From assembly GCA_030433225.1 (NCBI GenBank), contig JAUIMD010000106.1:1-6885 (forward strand): 6,885 nucleotides of DNA. The letters are read 5' to 3'. The DNA comes from Bacteroidia bacterium (GTDB taxonomy: Bacteria > Bacteroidota > Bacteroidia > Bacteroidales > UBA5342). A program made the position numbers and the translations under genes. Shown here one piece after another: positions 1-6,538 of this stretch; position 1 is the first letter of the stretch; the number at the start of each line of letters is the position of its first letter. The notes under the pieces are model-generated. The model saw only the letters and a list, made by a program, of their open reading frames with translations, did no database searches and had not been told where the DNA came from.

Positions 1-928
1 CTTCGTCCCTTCTTTCCAATGCTTCTTCGGGAATTTCTTTTACAATGGTGGAACCGGTATTGATGGAATAGGCGGCAAAAAAGCCCACCGCTCCTTCTGA
101 AACATTGGTGTAAGGGTTGGCCTGTGGCCCACTGAACAGCGGATTTTGGTATGCAATAACCTGCTGTACATTGATGCAATATTTATAATAGGCTTCACTT
201 ACATTCCACATCTCCATGCTTATGGTGTCTCCCAGTTCAGGGTATTCAATGGAATCCTGATTGCTAAGGGTTTGAATGGATACGTTGGTAGCATAATTGC
301 CATCCAGCAGAAAGTCGTCTGTTACATTCCACAAAGCAATAGAATCGGACAATGGAATGCCATTCTTTAATTTTTGGAAAATATACCAGTTTGGCCCTTT
401 AGGTTCGTAGGCGTACAATCCGATTTGCCAAAAATCAAATTGTGGTACGGAAATATAGCTCACCCCAATAGAATCATACATTTCATCTGGTAACGGAGGA
501 ACCATATAGTCTGTAGCACTGAATTGCTCCATTTGTCCATCGTTGTCCACATCCACATTTTCCACCACCAGGGTATAATTTAATTCAGGAGTCCCCACAA
601 AACCCTTAGGAGGCAAATACATCCCCGCACTATCCACTGACTCTTCGAACACGATGGTTACACCTTCTTCCGGGATCGTTTCAAACTGTACGACCTGAAC
701 CCGCGCACCGGAAACCGGTACAGTACGTTGATTAACCAGGTAGGGTTGCGAAAGCGTAAGGCGTACCCATGAATTTGCTTTTACATTCGTTACCTGGCCT
801 TCTATAGCCAATCGGGTATAGGTTTCATCGAGTTGCGGCGTGTATGGTTCTGTACAGGCAATTGCCAACAGAAACCCCACAACTGAGACCCAAATAAGCG
901 TTTGTATTTTTCTATATTGTTTATTCAT
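1..928 (-). CDS. DUF4249 domain-containing lipoprotein (C-terminus cut off by window edge)
   Basis: This frame is open from an ATG at 926-928 to the window edge: 309 codons with no stop. The N-terminus has a basic start (MNKQYRKIQ), a hydrophobic core and an AIAC lipobox-like site, so Cys25 is the likely lipidated residue and the protein is probably outer-membrane anchored. Residues about 38-145 form a beta-rich region (LAIEGQV, SWVRLTLSQ, YTLVVENV). Residues 262-289 carry the NPLFSGP...NVSEGAVGFFAAYSI segment that I associate with the C-terminal part of DUF4249 proteins, so few residues are probably missing. The start lies 11 bases after the receptor stop codon, which indicates co-transcription, possibly with translational coupling. 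By analogy with SusC/SusD it may be the receptor's ligand-capturing partner, but the function of DUF4249 is not established. An acidic DVDNDGQME loop at residues 126-134 resembles a calcium-binding loop. The family call rests on recalled motifs, not on a search. Confidence 0.85.
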   Translation of the reverse strand, partial: MNKQYRKIQTLIWVSVVGFLLAIACTEPYTPQLDETYTRLAIEGQVTNVKANSWVRLTLSQPYLVNQRTVPVSGARVQVVQFETIPEEGVTIVFEESVDSAGMYLPPKGFVGTPELNYTLVVENVDVDNDGQMEQFSATDYMVPPLPDEMYDSIGVSYISVPQFDFWQIGLYAYEPKGPNWYIFQKLKNGIPLSDSIALWNVTDDFLLDGNYATNVSIQTLSNQDSIEYPELGDTISMEMWNVSEAYYKYCINVQQVIAYQNPLFSGPQANPYTNVSEGAVGFFAAYSINTGSTIVKEIPEEALERRDE

Positions 929-939
929 GGTGGCTTTTA

Positions 940-3276
940 TCAAAAATTAAAATTGTATGTTACAGCAGGTAAAAACGGAAACAGGTACGTCTTTTCTCCT
1001 TCTAAAACATATGCATTTTCAGCCGTTGGCACATAATTTATAGCCCATGCATTATGCCTGTTATATACATTGTATATGGATAAGTTAAGCGAGTGTTGGT
1101 AGCGGTTGGTCGTTTTTTTGTTGAGCTGGTACGTCATGGCTAAGTCAAGACGGTGGTAATCGGGGTAACGCAATTCATTTCGTTTGCTGTAAATGGGCGT
1201 AACCGTGTTAGCATACTCATACCTGCCTACAGGAGCCGTATAGGGAATGCCTGTTGCGTAAACCCACGAAGCACTTACCGAAAGGCGACGACTCACCTGG
1301 TAATTGATGACTGCACTCAATTCATGGGGTTTATCAAACGGGCTGACATAGGTGAATCCATCATTAATACCCGGAATTTTATACCGCGAACGGGAGTAGG
1401 TATAACCCAGCCATCCAAACCAATTATCGTAAGTGAATTTGGCTAGAAACTCCACCCCATACGCCCAGCTTTCGCCAACCCGCACTTCTCCTTCCAGTTC
1501 CGGATTAAACGACAACTGTGCAAAATCCTTAAAATCGATGGTATTTCTATAGCCCTTATAAAATCCTTCAGCACTTAGTTCAATTCTGTTATTGTCCAAG
1601 TTGCGAAACAAGCCTAACGAAAACTGACTTACGCTTTGTGGCTTTAAATTAGGACTTGAGCTAAACCAGACCTCAAATCCATTACCGCCAACTGAATTTT
1701 TAGCCAGGCTCATAAACTGGTAATTTAGATTGTAGCTTCCTTTTACCGAGGTTTGTGCATTTATAAGGTAGTTGAACCCAATGCGGGGCTCAAAACGCAC
1801 GTAGGTGTTAAAAACGCCACTTTTATAGCTAATTGAGTCGGTAGCTTCAAAGTTTTCGTCGTAGTTATAAATGGTTCCCGGTCCAATATTGTTAAACATG
1901 TTCAACCTTCCCGCCAGCTTCAGGGTTATGCGGTCGCCAAATTTGGGGGTAATTCCACCAAACAATGCACTTTCAATAGAGTTTGCGGGAGGTACCCGAA
2001 ATTCATTAAAGGTTCCGTTATCAGTCTCAGGCCTGAAATATCCCGGACGAATGGTGTGTTTAACCGAACTCGCCCCCCACAAAATTTCCGTATCCTGTTT
2101 CCAATTGTACTTCATGCTCCAGTTTACGCCCACATCATCGATGAGTGATTCGGCATAAATTTGCTGATCGGGAATAGGGCCACCCGACAAATCATATTTA
2201 TAGCGTGTAGCATACACGTGTAAATCACTTTGCAGGGTACTGCTAATTACATTGCTCCATCGGATGTTCGCCAACGAATTCCCAAAGCCCAGTGAGCTAA
2301 ATGAGGTTTTAAAATTATCTCGTCCGTTATATGCAGTTACAAATATTCGGTTTTTGGCATTAATGGAATAGCGATACGCCAGGTTTAAATCATAGAAATT
2401 AAGCTTCGTATCGTTCAATGCAGGATCGCTTGAGAATTTTAATAGCAAGTCTGCATACGTACGTCTACCACTTAATAAAAAGGTAGAACGTTCATTTATA
2501 GGACCTTCCACCGTTAAACGGGATGAAATGGTACCTACCCCCCCTTTCACTTTTATTCCATCTGTATTGCCATATTTTGGCTCCACCTCTAAAAACGAAG
2601 AGAGTCTCCCACCGGCATAAGGCGGAATATCCCCTTTATAAAGCGTTGCGTTTTGTATGGCATCCTGATTAAAAACCGAGAAAAAGCCAATAATATGCGA
2701 AGCATTGTAAATTGGAGCCCTGTCCAGTAAAATTAAGTTTTGATCCGTAGCCCCACCCCGAACACTGAATCCGGAAGAGCCTTCGGATGCCGAGGTTACC
2801 CCTGGCAGCAGCTGAATGGACTTAATAATATCCACCTCTCCGAGAAAAGCCGGCAAGCGCTCCACTTTTTTAATGTCGAGTTTTTGCATGCTCATTTGTG
2901 TGCTGGTAACATTGGCATCAGGTTGAATCCCTGATATTTCCACCTCTCTCAGCATTAACTCCGATGGTTCCAGCAAAAAGTTAATGTTTTGGTCTTTGGT
3001 TACCTGTATTTTTTGGGTAACGTTTTTGTATCCCATAAAACTCACTACAAAGGTATATTCATCCGGTGGAAGGCGTAGTTCAAATTTTCCATCCATGTCG
3101 GCGGCTGTTCCCCAAGAGGTATTTTGTACCAAAATGGCCGCCCCGGGGAGCGCTTCACGGCTTTGCTTATCCTTAATGGTACCTGAAAGGGTTACCCTGG
3201 CCAGCTCGGCATTGGGAGTAGTAAATGCACGAATAAAAATTACCAAAAACAGAAAGGTAACTGTTACATGTTTCAT
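940..3276 (-). CDS. TonB-dependent outer-membrane receptor with N-terminal carboxypeptidase-regulatory-like domain
   Basis: The product is 778 residues from the ATG at 3274-3276. I chose this start because it puts MKHVTVTFLFLVIFI directly at the N-terminus as a signal peptide. An ATG at 3307-3309 and a TTG at 3328-3330 are in frame but add an acidic stretch (MEERSE) that suits a signal peptide poorly. Residues about 28-103 are a carboxypeptidase-regulatory-like beta-sandwich (LSGTIKDKQSREALPGAAI, DGKFELRLPPDEYTFVVSFMGY). Residues about 115-235 are the plug (LPGVTSASEGSSGFSVRGG, LILLDRAPIYNASHIIGFFS, GDIPPYAGGRLSS). The remainder is a 22-strand-type barrel ending in aromatic VTYNFNF, as expected for a BAM-assembled protein. 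No STN signalling domain is present, so anti-sigma control is unlikely. It would import a ligand using TonB/ExbBD energy. The substrate cannot be read from the sequence. The DUF4249 gene follows 11 bases downstream. I do not assign it to the SusC subfamily. Confidence 0.95.
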   Translation of the reverse strand: MKHVTVTFLFLVIFIRAFTTPNAELARVTLSGTIKDKQSREALPGAAILVQNTSWGTAADMDGKFELRLPPDEYTFVVSFMGYKNVTQKIQVTKDQNINFLLEPSELMLREVEISGIQPDANVTSTQMSMQKLDIKKVERLPAFLGEVDIIKSIQLLPGVTSASEGSSGFSVRGGATDQNLILLDRAPIYNASHIIGFFSVFNQDAIQNATLYKGDIPPYAGGRLSSFLEVEPKYGNTDGIKVKGGVGTISSRLTVEGPINERSTFLLSGRRTYADLLLKFSSDPALNDTKLNFYDLNLAYRYSINAKNRIFVTAYNGRDNFKTSFSSLGFGNSLANIRWSNVISSTLQSDLHVYATRYKYDLSGGPIPDQQIYAESLIDDVGVNWSMKYNWKQDTEILWGASSVKHTIRPGYFRPETDNGTFNEFRVPPANSIESALFGGITPKFGDRITLKLAGRLNMFNNIGPGTIYNYDENFEATDSISYKSGVFNTYVRFEPRIGFNYLINAQTSVKGSYNLNYQFMSLAKNSVGGNGFEVWFSSSPNLKPQSVSQFSLGLFRNLDNNRIELSAEGFYKGYRNTIDFKDFAQLSFNPELEGEVRVGESWAYGVEFLAKFTYDNWFGWLGYTYSRSRYKIPGINDGFTYVSPFDKPHELSAVINYQVSRRLSVSASWVYATGIPYTAPVGRYEYANTVTPIYSKRNELRYPDYHRLDLAMTYQLNKKTTNRYQHSLNLSIYNVYNRHNAWAINYVPTAENAYVLEGEKTYLFPFLPAVTYNFNF

Positions 3277-3348
3277 AAGGTGTTGTTTTAGTTCACTTCT
3301 TTCTTCCATACAAGACACATGAAAAGGCAAAAAGTTGCACTTTGGGCA

Positions 3349-3381
3349 CGAAAATATCCCCTAAAAAATATTAAATCCAAC
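3349..3381 (-). promoter_or_regulatory. possible promoter of the receptor/DUF4249 operon
   Basis: On the minus strand TATTTTCG (3349-3356) matches the Bacteroidota -7 consensus TAnnTTTG at all but one position. It is preceded, after 21 bases, by GTTG (3378-3381), close to the -33 TTTG element. Transcription would start near 3343 and leave a leader of about 67 bases before the ATG. The spacer length is within the range reported for the phylum, but the interval is AT-rich and such matches arise by chance. Confidence 0.35.
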
Positions 3382-3447
3382 GGAAATAGGCCAAGCTCGT
3401 ATTTTTGTAGGTAAACCAAGGCCTGTAAGCAGGGAAGTTAGTTTTTG

Positions 3448-4545
3448 TTAAAAGGCTTCAGAAGAGGTGAGGTAATATCCCAGGTTTCCGTTTCGGGTAA
3501 CGGCTCCGTCACCACGCAGGTTAATTTTAGCATCGTTTACACGGTACCTAAGGCCCGCTCCCACGGCCACTTTTATCCCCGAAAAATTCATTTTTGATGG
3601 ATCTTCCCACACATTACCGGCACCAACAAACACGGCACCCAATACTCTTTTATAAATGGGGAAACGGGCTTCGAGCTGTTCCATCACAAATAAATTATCA
3701 CGGTATTGGCCATTGCGGTATCCCCGCATTTTATCCAACCCACCAAAGGTAGGCGTCATTTGAAACGGCGCTACCCCCGCAATGTACTGCACCACAAACT
3801 GGTTGGCAATAATCAGTTTATCGCCCAGCTTTTTGTAATACCTGAAATCCGATTTAATGTCGGCATAGTGGTACTTGCTTCCCAACACGGGAATAAAATA
3901 ATTCACAGCATTCTTCCAGTAAATGCCTTTTTCGGGATAGTAATTGTTATCCCGGGAATCGATGGCATAAATTCCGCCAATGCTGTATAAATAATAGGGT
4001 TCAGATCCGGGAATCAACTGGTTCTCCAGCTCCATTCCTTCGGTATACTCCAGTATAGATTCGCGCCGGGTTTGCAATGACACCCCCAGCATTTGAGTTT
4101 CGGTGATGAATTTTTGCGGTTCAAAGTTAATGTGGTACCGCAAGGGCACAAACAGTTCTTTGCTGGAGTCGGGGTTGTTGTTTCCTATTCCAAAAAAATA
4201 ATCGGGATATTTTTCAAAAATTGCTCTGCCATAAATAAAATACCCATCGCCAAAATAATACCGGTTGTACAGCCCAATAATAATTTGGTTGTTGAGTGTA
4301 TATGCCGCATTTAAGGCAAAGGTGGACACACGGTTCAGTTCGTTTGAGTTCCACAGGTAATAGTTTGCCGCCACACCGGCAGCCCAGCTGGTTTCTACCG
4401 AATAGGAACCGTACGGCAAAGCAATAAAGGACTTTTGCTTTAAGGTATCGGCATTGGTTTGCGCCCCGGTCGTCATTTCCAAAAAAATGAAACACAGGAG
4501 CAACAACGTTTTTACCGGTAAGGTATGCTTTTTAATAGCGGGCAT
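3448..4545 (-). CDS. POTRA-less BamA/TamA (Omp85)-family outer-membrane beta-barrel protein
   Basis: The product is 365 residues from the ATG at 4543-4545. An upstream in-frame TTG at 4576-4578 would add 11 residues ahead of the signal peptide and is unlikely. Residues 1-28 form a signal peptide (KKHTLPVKTLLLLCFIFLE, probable cleavage TGA|Q). The rest is alternating beta-barrel sequence. Omp85 hallmarks are visible: DSRDNNYYPEKGIYWK at about 196-211; GGLDKMRGYRNGQYRDN at 268-284, containing the RGY form of the loop-6 (V/I)RG(F/Y) motif; GAGNVW at 308-313; and a terminal INLRGDG...GYYLTSSEAF strand with the usual C-terminal phenylalanine. The length covers only the 16-strand barrel. No POTRA domains precede it, so it is not the essential BamA itself. 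Its role is unknown; transport, assembly or a structural role are all possible. The frr terminator lies upstream, so it should have its own promoter in 4546-4607; the best -7-like match there is TTTATTTG at 4576-4583, with no -33 box. Confidence 0.85.
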   Translation of the reverse strand: MPAIKKHTLPVKTLLLLCFIFLEMTTGAQTNADTLKQKSFIALPYGSYSVETSWAAGVAANYYLWNSNELNRVSTFALNAAYTLNNQIIIGLYNRYYFGDGYFIYGRAIFEKYPDYFFGIGNNNPDSSKELFVPLRYHINFEPQKFITETQMLGVSLQTRRESILEYTEGMELENQLIPGSEPYYLYSIGGIYAIDSRDNNYYPEKGIYWKNAVNYFIPVLGSKYHYADIKSDFRYYKKLGDKLIIANQFVVQYIAGVAPFQMTPTFGGLDKMRGYRNGQYRDNLFVMEQLEARFPIYKRVLGAVFVGAGNVWEDPSKMNFSGIKVAVGAGLRYRVNDAKINLRGDGAVTRNGNLGYYLTSSEAF

Positions 4546-4607
4546 TCGGTTAAAGATTGGCTGCTTTATAAACCCCAAATAAATTTGATTGTTTAGCGGG
4601 GTATTTT

Positions 4608-4641
4608 AAAAAATGATGGGTGCCCGTACCGAACACCCATC
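4608..4641 (-). terminator. rho-independent terminator after frr
   Basis: On the minus strand GATGGGTG (4634-4641) and CACCCATC (4615-4622) form a perfect 8-bp stem, extendable by two G-U pairs and one C-G pair around a 5-base GGTAC loop. It is followed by ATTTTTT (4608-4614). It lies 27 bases past the frr stop codon and closes the pyrH-frr unit. On the opposite strand the same hairpin is followed by CATTTTTGG, so it could also act weakly on antisense transcription. Confidence 0.85.
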
Positions 4642-4668
4642 CATTTTTGGTATTTTCAACAAGTGCGG

Positions 4669-5232
4669 TCACACAGTCAGCACTTCTTTTTCTTTTTTGG
4701 CGATCATTTCTTCCACCTTTTTGGAGAATTCGTCCGTCATTTTTTGCACGCTGGCCTCTGCATCTTTTTCAATATCCTCCGACAGGCCTTCTTTTACCAT
4801 TTTTTTCAACTGGTCGTTCGTTTCCCGGCGGGCATTCCGTATGCTCACTTTTGCGGTTTCACCTTCCTGCTTCACATGTTTCACCAAATCTCTGCGTCGC
4901 TCTTCGGTTAACGGAGGAATAAATATGCGGATACTTTCCCCATTGTTATCCGGATTGAAGCCCAGGTTTGCACCTAAAATGGCTTTTTCAATTTCCGGAA
5001 TCAGGGTCTTTTCCCAGGGTTGAATCATTATGGTTTTTGCATCGGGAGTAGAAACTGTTGACACCTGTTTTAATGGAGTTGCCGACCCGTAATAATCCAC
5101 CATAACGCCATCAAGCAGGCGTGGGTTGGCTTTTCCGGCCCGTATGTGCGCCAGCGATTCATCCAGGTGTTTTATGGCATTGTCCATTTTTTCTTCGGCA
5201 GACATCAAAAACATTTCAACTTCTTCGTTCAT
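4669..5232 (-). CDS. frr: ribosome recycling factor
   Basis: This is RRF, which together with EF-G splits the post-termination ribosome so that its subunits can be reused. The product has 187 residues from the ATG at 5230-5232, matching the family's usual length of about 185. The upstream in-frame TTG (5257-5259) overlaps the promoter motif and is rejected. Domain I helix 1 covers about residues 1-27, followed by the conserved LAHIRAGKANPRLLDGVMVDYYG (28-49). Domain II follows (TPLKQVSTV, TIMIQPWEKTLIPEIEKAI). Domain I then resumes with IPPLTEERRRDLVKHV (105-120) and the highly conserved KVSIRNARRETND (128-140), which includes the arginine equivalent to E. coli Arg132. The charged C-terminal helix runs to the end. 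The gene lies 50 bases downstream of pyrH on the same strand, a pairing found in many bacteria. No residue that matters appears to be missing. Confidence 0.98.
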   Translation of the reverse strand: MNEEVEMFLMSAEEKMDNAIKHLDESLAHIRAGKANPRLLDGVMVDYYGSATPLKQVSTVSTPDAKTIMIQPWEKTLIPEIEKAILGANLGFNPDNNGESIRIFIPPLTEERRRDLVKHVKQEGETAKVSIRNARRETNDQLKKMVKEGLSEDIEKDAEASVQKMTDEFSKKVEEMIAKKEKEVLTV

Positions 5233-5256
5233 TTTTGTAGCTTTTTTAGTGACGAA

Positions 5257-5264
5257 CAAATATA
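5257..5264 (-). promoter_or_regulatory. -7 promoter element between pyrH and frr
   Basis: On the minus strand TATATTTG is a perfect match to the Bacteroidota -7 consensus TAnnTTTG. It would start transcription about 18-20 bases before the frr ATG. No convincing -33 TTTG is found 17-23 bases upstream, where the end of pyrH lies. It may be a secondary promoter that lets frr be expressed independently of pyrH. Confidence 0.4.
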
Positions 5265-5282
5265 ATTAAATTTGAGCAATCC

Positions 5283-5999
5283 TTAGCCCTTGTACACATA
5301 GGTGCCGATGTTTTCGCCCCTTAGTACTTTGTTCAGGTTTCCAACGCTATCCATATCAAAAACATAAATGGGTACATTGTTTTCCTTACACATGGTAGTG
5401 GCGGTTAAGTCCATTATTTTCAATCCTTTATTATAAATTTCATCAAAAGTAATGGAGTCGTATTTTGTGGCAGTAGGGTCCTTCTCAGGGTCGGCTGTGT
5501 AAATGCCATCTACCCGGGTACCCTTAAGCATCACATCTGCTTCAATTTCAATGGCCCGTAACGATGAGCCCGTGTCGGTTGTAAAATAGGGATTTCCGGT
5601 ACCGGCCGAAAAAATGGTTACATAACCGGCCTCCAGCGCTTCTACGGCTTTCTTTTTACTATAAAACTCACCAATGGGCTCCATCCGTATGGCTGTTAAT
5701 ACTTTAACTTTTACCTGGATGGCCTCCAGGGCAGAAGACAGTGCCAAGCTGTTAATTACCGTGGCCAGCATACCCATTTGGTCACCCGTTACACGGTCGG
5801 TTCCCTGGGCAGCACCTGACAATCCACGAAAAATATTTCCTCCGCCAATTACAATTCCAATTTGAGTGCCTAACGCTACCCCTTGCTTAATTTGCGCGGC
5901 ATATTCCGATAAGCGTTTCTGGTCAATTCCGTAATTTTGTTCGCCCATCAGCGATTCTCCACTCAGTTTAAGTAATACTCTTTTATATTTAGGTTGCAT
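5283..5999 (-). CDS. pyrH: UMP kinase (uridylate kinase)
   Basis: The enzyme phosphorylates UMP to UDP with ATP in pyrimidine nucleotide synthesis. It belongs to the amino-acid-kinase fold and acts as a cytosolic hexamer that is typically inhibited by UTP. The product has 238 residues from the ATG at 5997-5999, the normal family length. An upstream in-frame ATG at 6093-6095 would add a 32-residue unconserved extension and overrun the promoter motif. Visible motifs are YKRVLLKLSGESLMG (5-19, phosphate-binding start), GIVIGGGNIFRG (48-59), DRVTGDQMGMLATVINSLAL (68-87, UMP binding), the FSAGTGNPYFTTDT stretch (130-143), and ADVMLKGTRVDGIYTADPEKDP (154-175, nucleotide site). The C-terminus PIYVFDMDSVGNLNKVLRGE...GTYV is typical. 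It heads the pyrH-frr pair. The rpsB-tsf genes that often precede pyrH are not next to it here. Confidence 0.98.
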   Translation of the reverse strand: MQPKYKRVLLKLSGESLMGEQNYGIDQKRLSEYAAQIKQGVALGTQIGIVIGGGNIFRGLSGAAQGTDRVTGDQMGMLATVINSLALSSALEAIQVKVKVLTAIRMEPIGEFYSKKKAVEALEAGYVTIFSAGTGNPYFTTDTGSSLRAIEIEADVMLKGTRVDGIYTADPEKDPTATKYDSITFDEIYNKGLKIMDLTATTMCKENNVPIYVFDMDSVGNLNKVLRGENIGTYVYKG

Positions 6000-6014
6000 A
6001 CGTAAAGTTTTGCC

Positions 6015-6022
6015 CAAAAGTA
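6015..6022 (-). promoter_or_regulatory. -7 promoter element upstream of pyrH
   Basis: On the minus strand TACTTTTG matches TAnnTTTG exactly and ends 15 bases before the pyrH ATG. The resulting leader would be very short, about 10 bases. I see no clear -33 TTG at the expected distance. A promoter further upstream in the AT-rich interval 6130-6270 is possible. Confidence 0.35.
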
Positions 6023-6095
6023 AGCATTTAATGGGGGAAATCATGCCTGTATTGGGGCAGGGCAAAAAGGGCGACCCAATGAGAGGATGAAGCAT

Positions 6096-6272
6096 GGTTT
6101 TTATAAGCCATTCATTTACAGATGGTGTAGCCTTAACACCCTGCTTTATCCATACCTTTTTTAATTATTAACAATAAGAAATTAAATACCTTACAAAAAA
6201 TAAACACCAAAGTGTGAAATGTACAATTTCTATGGAATTTCGTTAAATTTTATGATGCATGACATTAATCAG
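6096..6272. other. AT-rich intergenic stretch with no recognised gene
   Basis: This is the left part of the 539-base gap between the divergent pyrH and acetyl-CoA hydrolase genes. It is strongly AT-rich from about 6150. I found no tRNA, no coding frame with family resemblance, no terminator and no clear promoter. The small inverted repeats here (for example GAAAT-GTACA-ATTTC at 6217-6231) are no stronger than expected by chance. Confidence 0.5.
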
Positions 6273-6273
6273 G

Positions 6274-6303
6274 TTGGCTCACATCATTTTCCTATTATCT
6301 TTG
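6274..6303 (+). promoter_or_regulatory. Bacteroidota-type promoter for a candidate small RNA
   Basis: TTG at 6274-6276 (GTTG with the preceding base), a 19-base spacer and TATCTTTG at 6296-6303 give a full match to the TTG-N17-23-TAnnTTTG promoter described for Bacteroidota. It is the best promoter match I found in this window. Transcription would start near 6309, with no coding sequence before the terminator hairpin at 6357. Confidence 0.6.
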
Positions 6304-6308
6304 TCGAA

Positions 6309-6393
6309 CTTTCTTTTAGGTAATTTTTTCATAGGTTAAGGTTTAGGTTTGTTATTATGAGGATGAAACGCCTGTTTCATCCTCATTTTTTTT
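6309..6393 (+). ncRNA. candidate small RNA of about 85 nt
   Basis: The call comes from architecture, not from recognition of a family. A complete promoter match ends at 6303 and a very strong intrinsic terminator ends at 6393. The roughly 50 bases between them have no start codon with a plausible frame. The 5' part is U-rich and unstructured and contains three consecutive hexamers, GGTTAA GGTTTA GGTTTG (6334-6351), directly ahead of the hairpin. A separate -7 motif beyond the hairpin can drive the downstream gene, so this need not be that gene's leader. It could still be an attenuator for the downstream gene if read-through is regulated, or a member of a known Bacteroidota RNA family that I cannot confirm without a covariance search. 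The start is estimated from the promoter and the end from the T-run. Confidence 0.5.
6357..6393 (+). terminator. strong rho-independent terminator without an upstream gene
   Basis: ATGAGGATGAAAC (6357-6369) and GTTTCATCCTCAT (6374-6386) form a perfect 13-bp stem around a GCCT tetraloop. The run of eight T residues (6386-6393) begins at the last base of the stem. The T-run is on the plus strand only, so the direction is clear. The nearest plus-strand coding start is downstream, so it must end a non-coding transcript or attenuate the following gene. Confidence 0.9.
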
Positions 6394-6429
6394 GTGCCTT
6401 TTTCTGTTTTTATTTCTCACAAGTAATGT

Positions 6430-6437
6430 TACATTTG
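6430..6437 (+). promoter_or_regulatory. -7 promoter element for the acetyl-CoA hydrolase-family gene
   Basis: TACATTTG is a perfect TAnnTTTG match placed after the 6357-6393 terminator. It would start a leader of about 95 bases before the ATG at 6539. No good -33 TTTG is present; the region 17-23 bases upstream is T-rich only. Confidence 0.45.
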
Positions 6438-6449
6438 CAGGCGTTTTGC

Positions 6450-6479
6450 TTAATTAAATAAATTTTTCTTTAATTAAAT
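6450..6479 (+). repeat. two copies of TTAATTAAAT spaced 20 bases apart
   Basis: TTAATTAAAT occurs at 6450-6459 and 6470-6479. Each copy contains the palindrome TTAATTAA, and the copies start exactly 20 bases apart, about two helical turns, in the expected 5' leader of the acetyl-CoA hydrolase-family gene. This could be an operator for a dimeric regulator or a result of high AT content. Confidence 0.4.
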
Positions 6480-6538
6480 CAAATCTAAACAAGACGTTAC
6501 GAACAATCGAATAATCATTATAAAAATAGCATCATTTC

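Noticed and set aside
3400..3407. Plus-strand TATTTTTG, a perfect -7 match
   Set aside because: It has no -33 element at the right distance and no plus-strand gene or terminator downstream. It runs antisense into the Omp85-family gene.
3421..3447. Short CCTG-CTTA-CAGG hairpin after the Omp85-family gene as a terminator
   Set aside because: The stem is only 4 bp and has no T-run on the minus strand, so termination here is unsupported.
4214..4495. Open frame overlapping the Omp85-family gene in another frame on the same strand
   Set aside because: It is a Cys/Phe-rich shadow with no family resemblance, fully inside a well-supported gene.
4613..5023. Plus-strand open frames opposite frr
   Set aside because: They are Ser/Phe-rich antisense shadows of a conserved gene, and their starts lie within the terminator region.
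5596..5605. Palindrome CCGGTACCGG
   Set aside because: It lies inside pyrH where it encodes the conserved AGTG stretch, so codon choice explains it.
6000..6095. 32-residue N-terminal extension of UMP kinase from an upstream ATG
   Set aside because: UMP kinases start just before the KLSGE motif. The extension has no family resemblance and covers the likely promoter.
6357..6461. Small plus-strand frame beginning ATGAGGATGAAACGC
   Set aside because: Its start is the left arm of the terminator hairpin and it reads through the T-run. The product is a low-complexity Phe-rich peptide with no ribosome-binding context.
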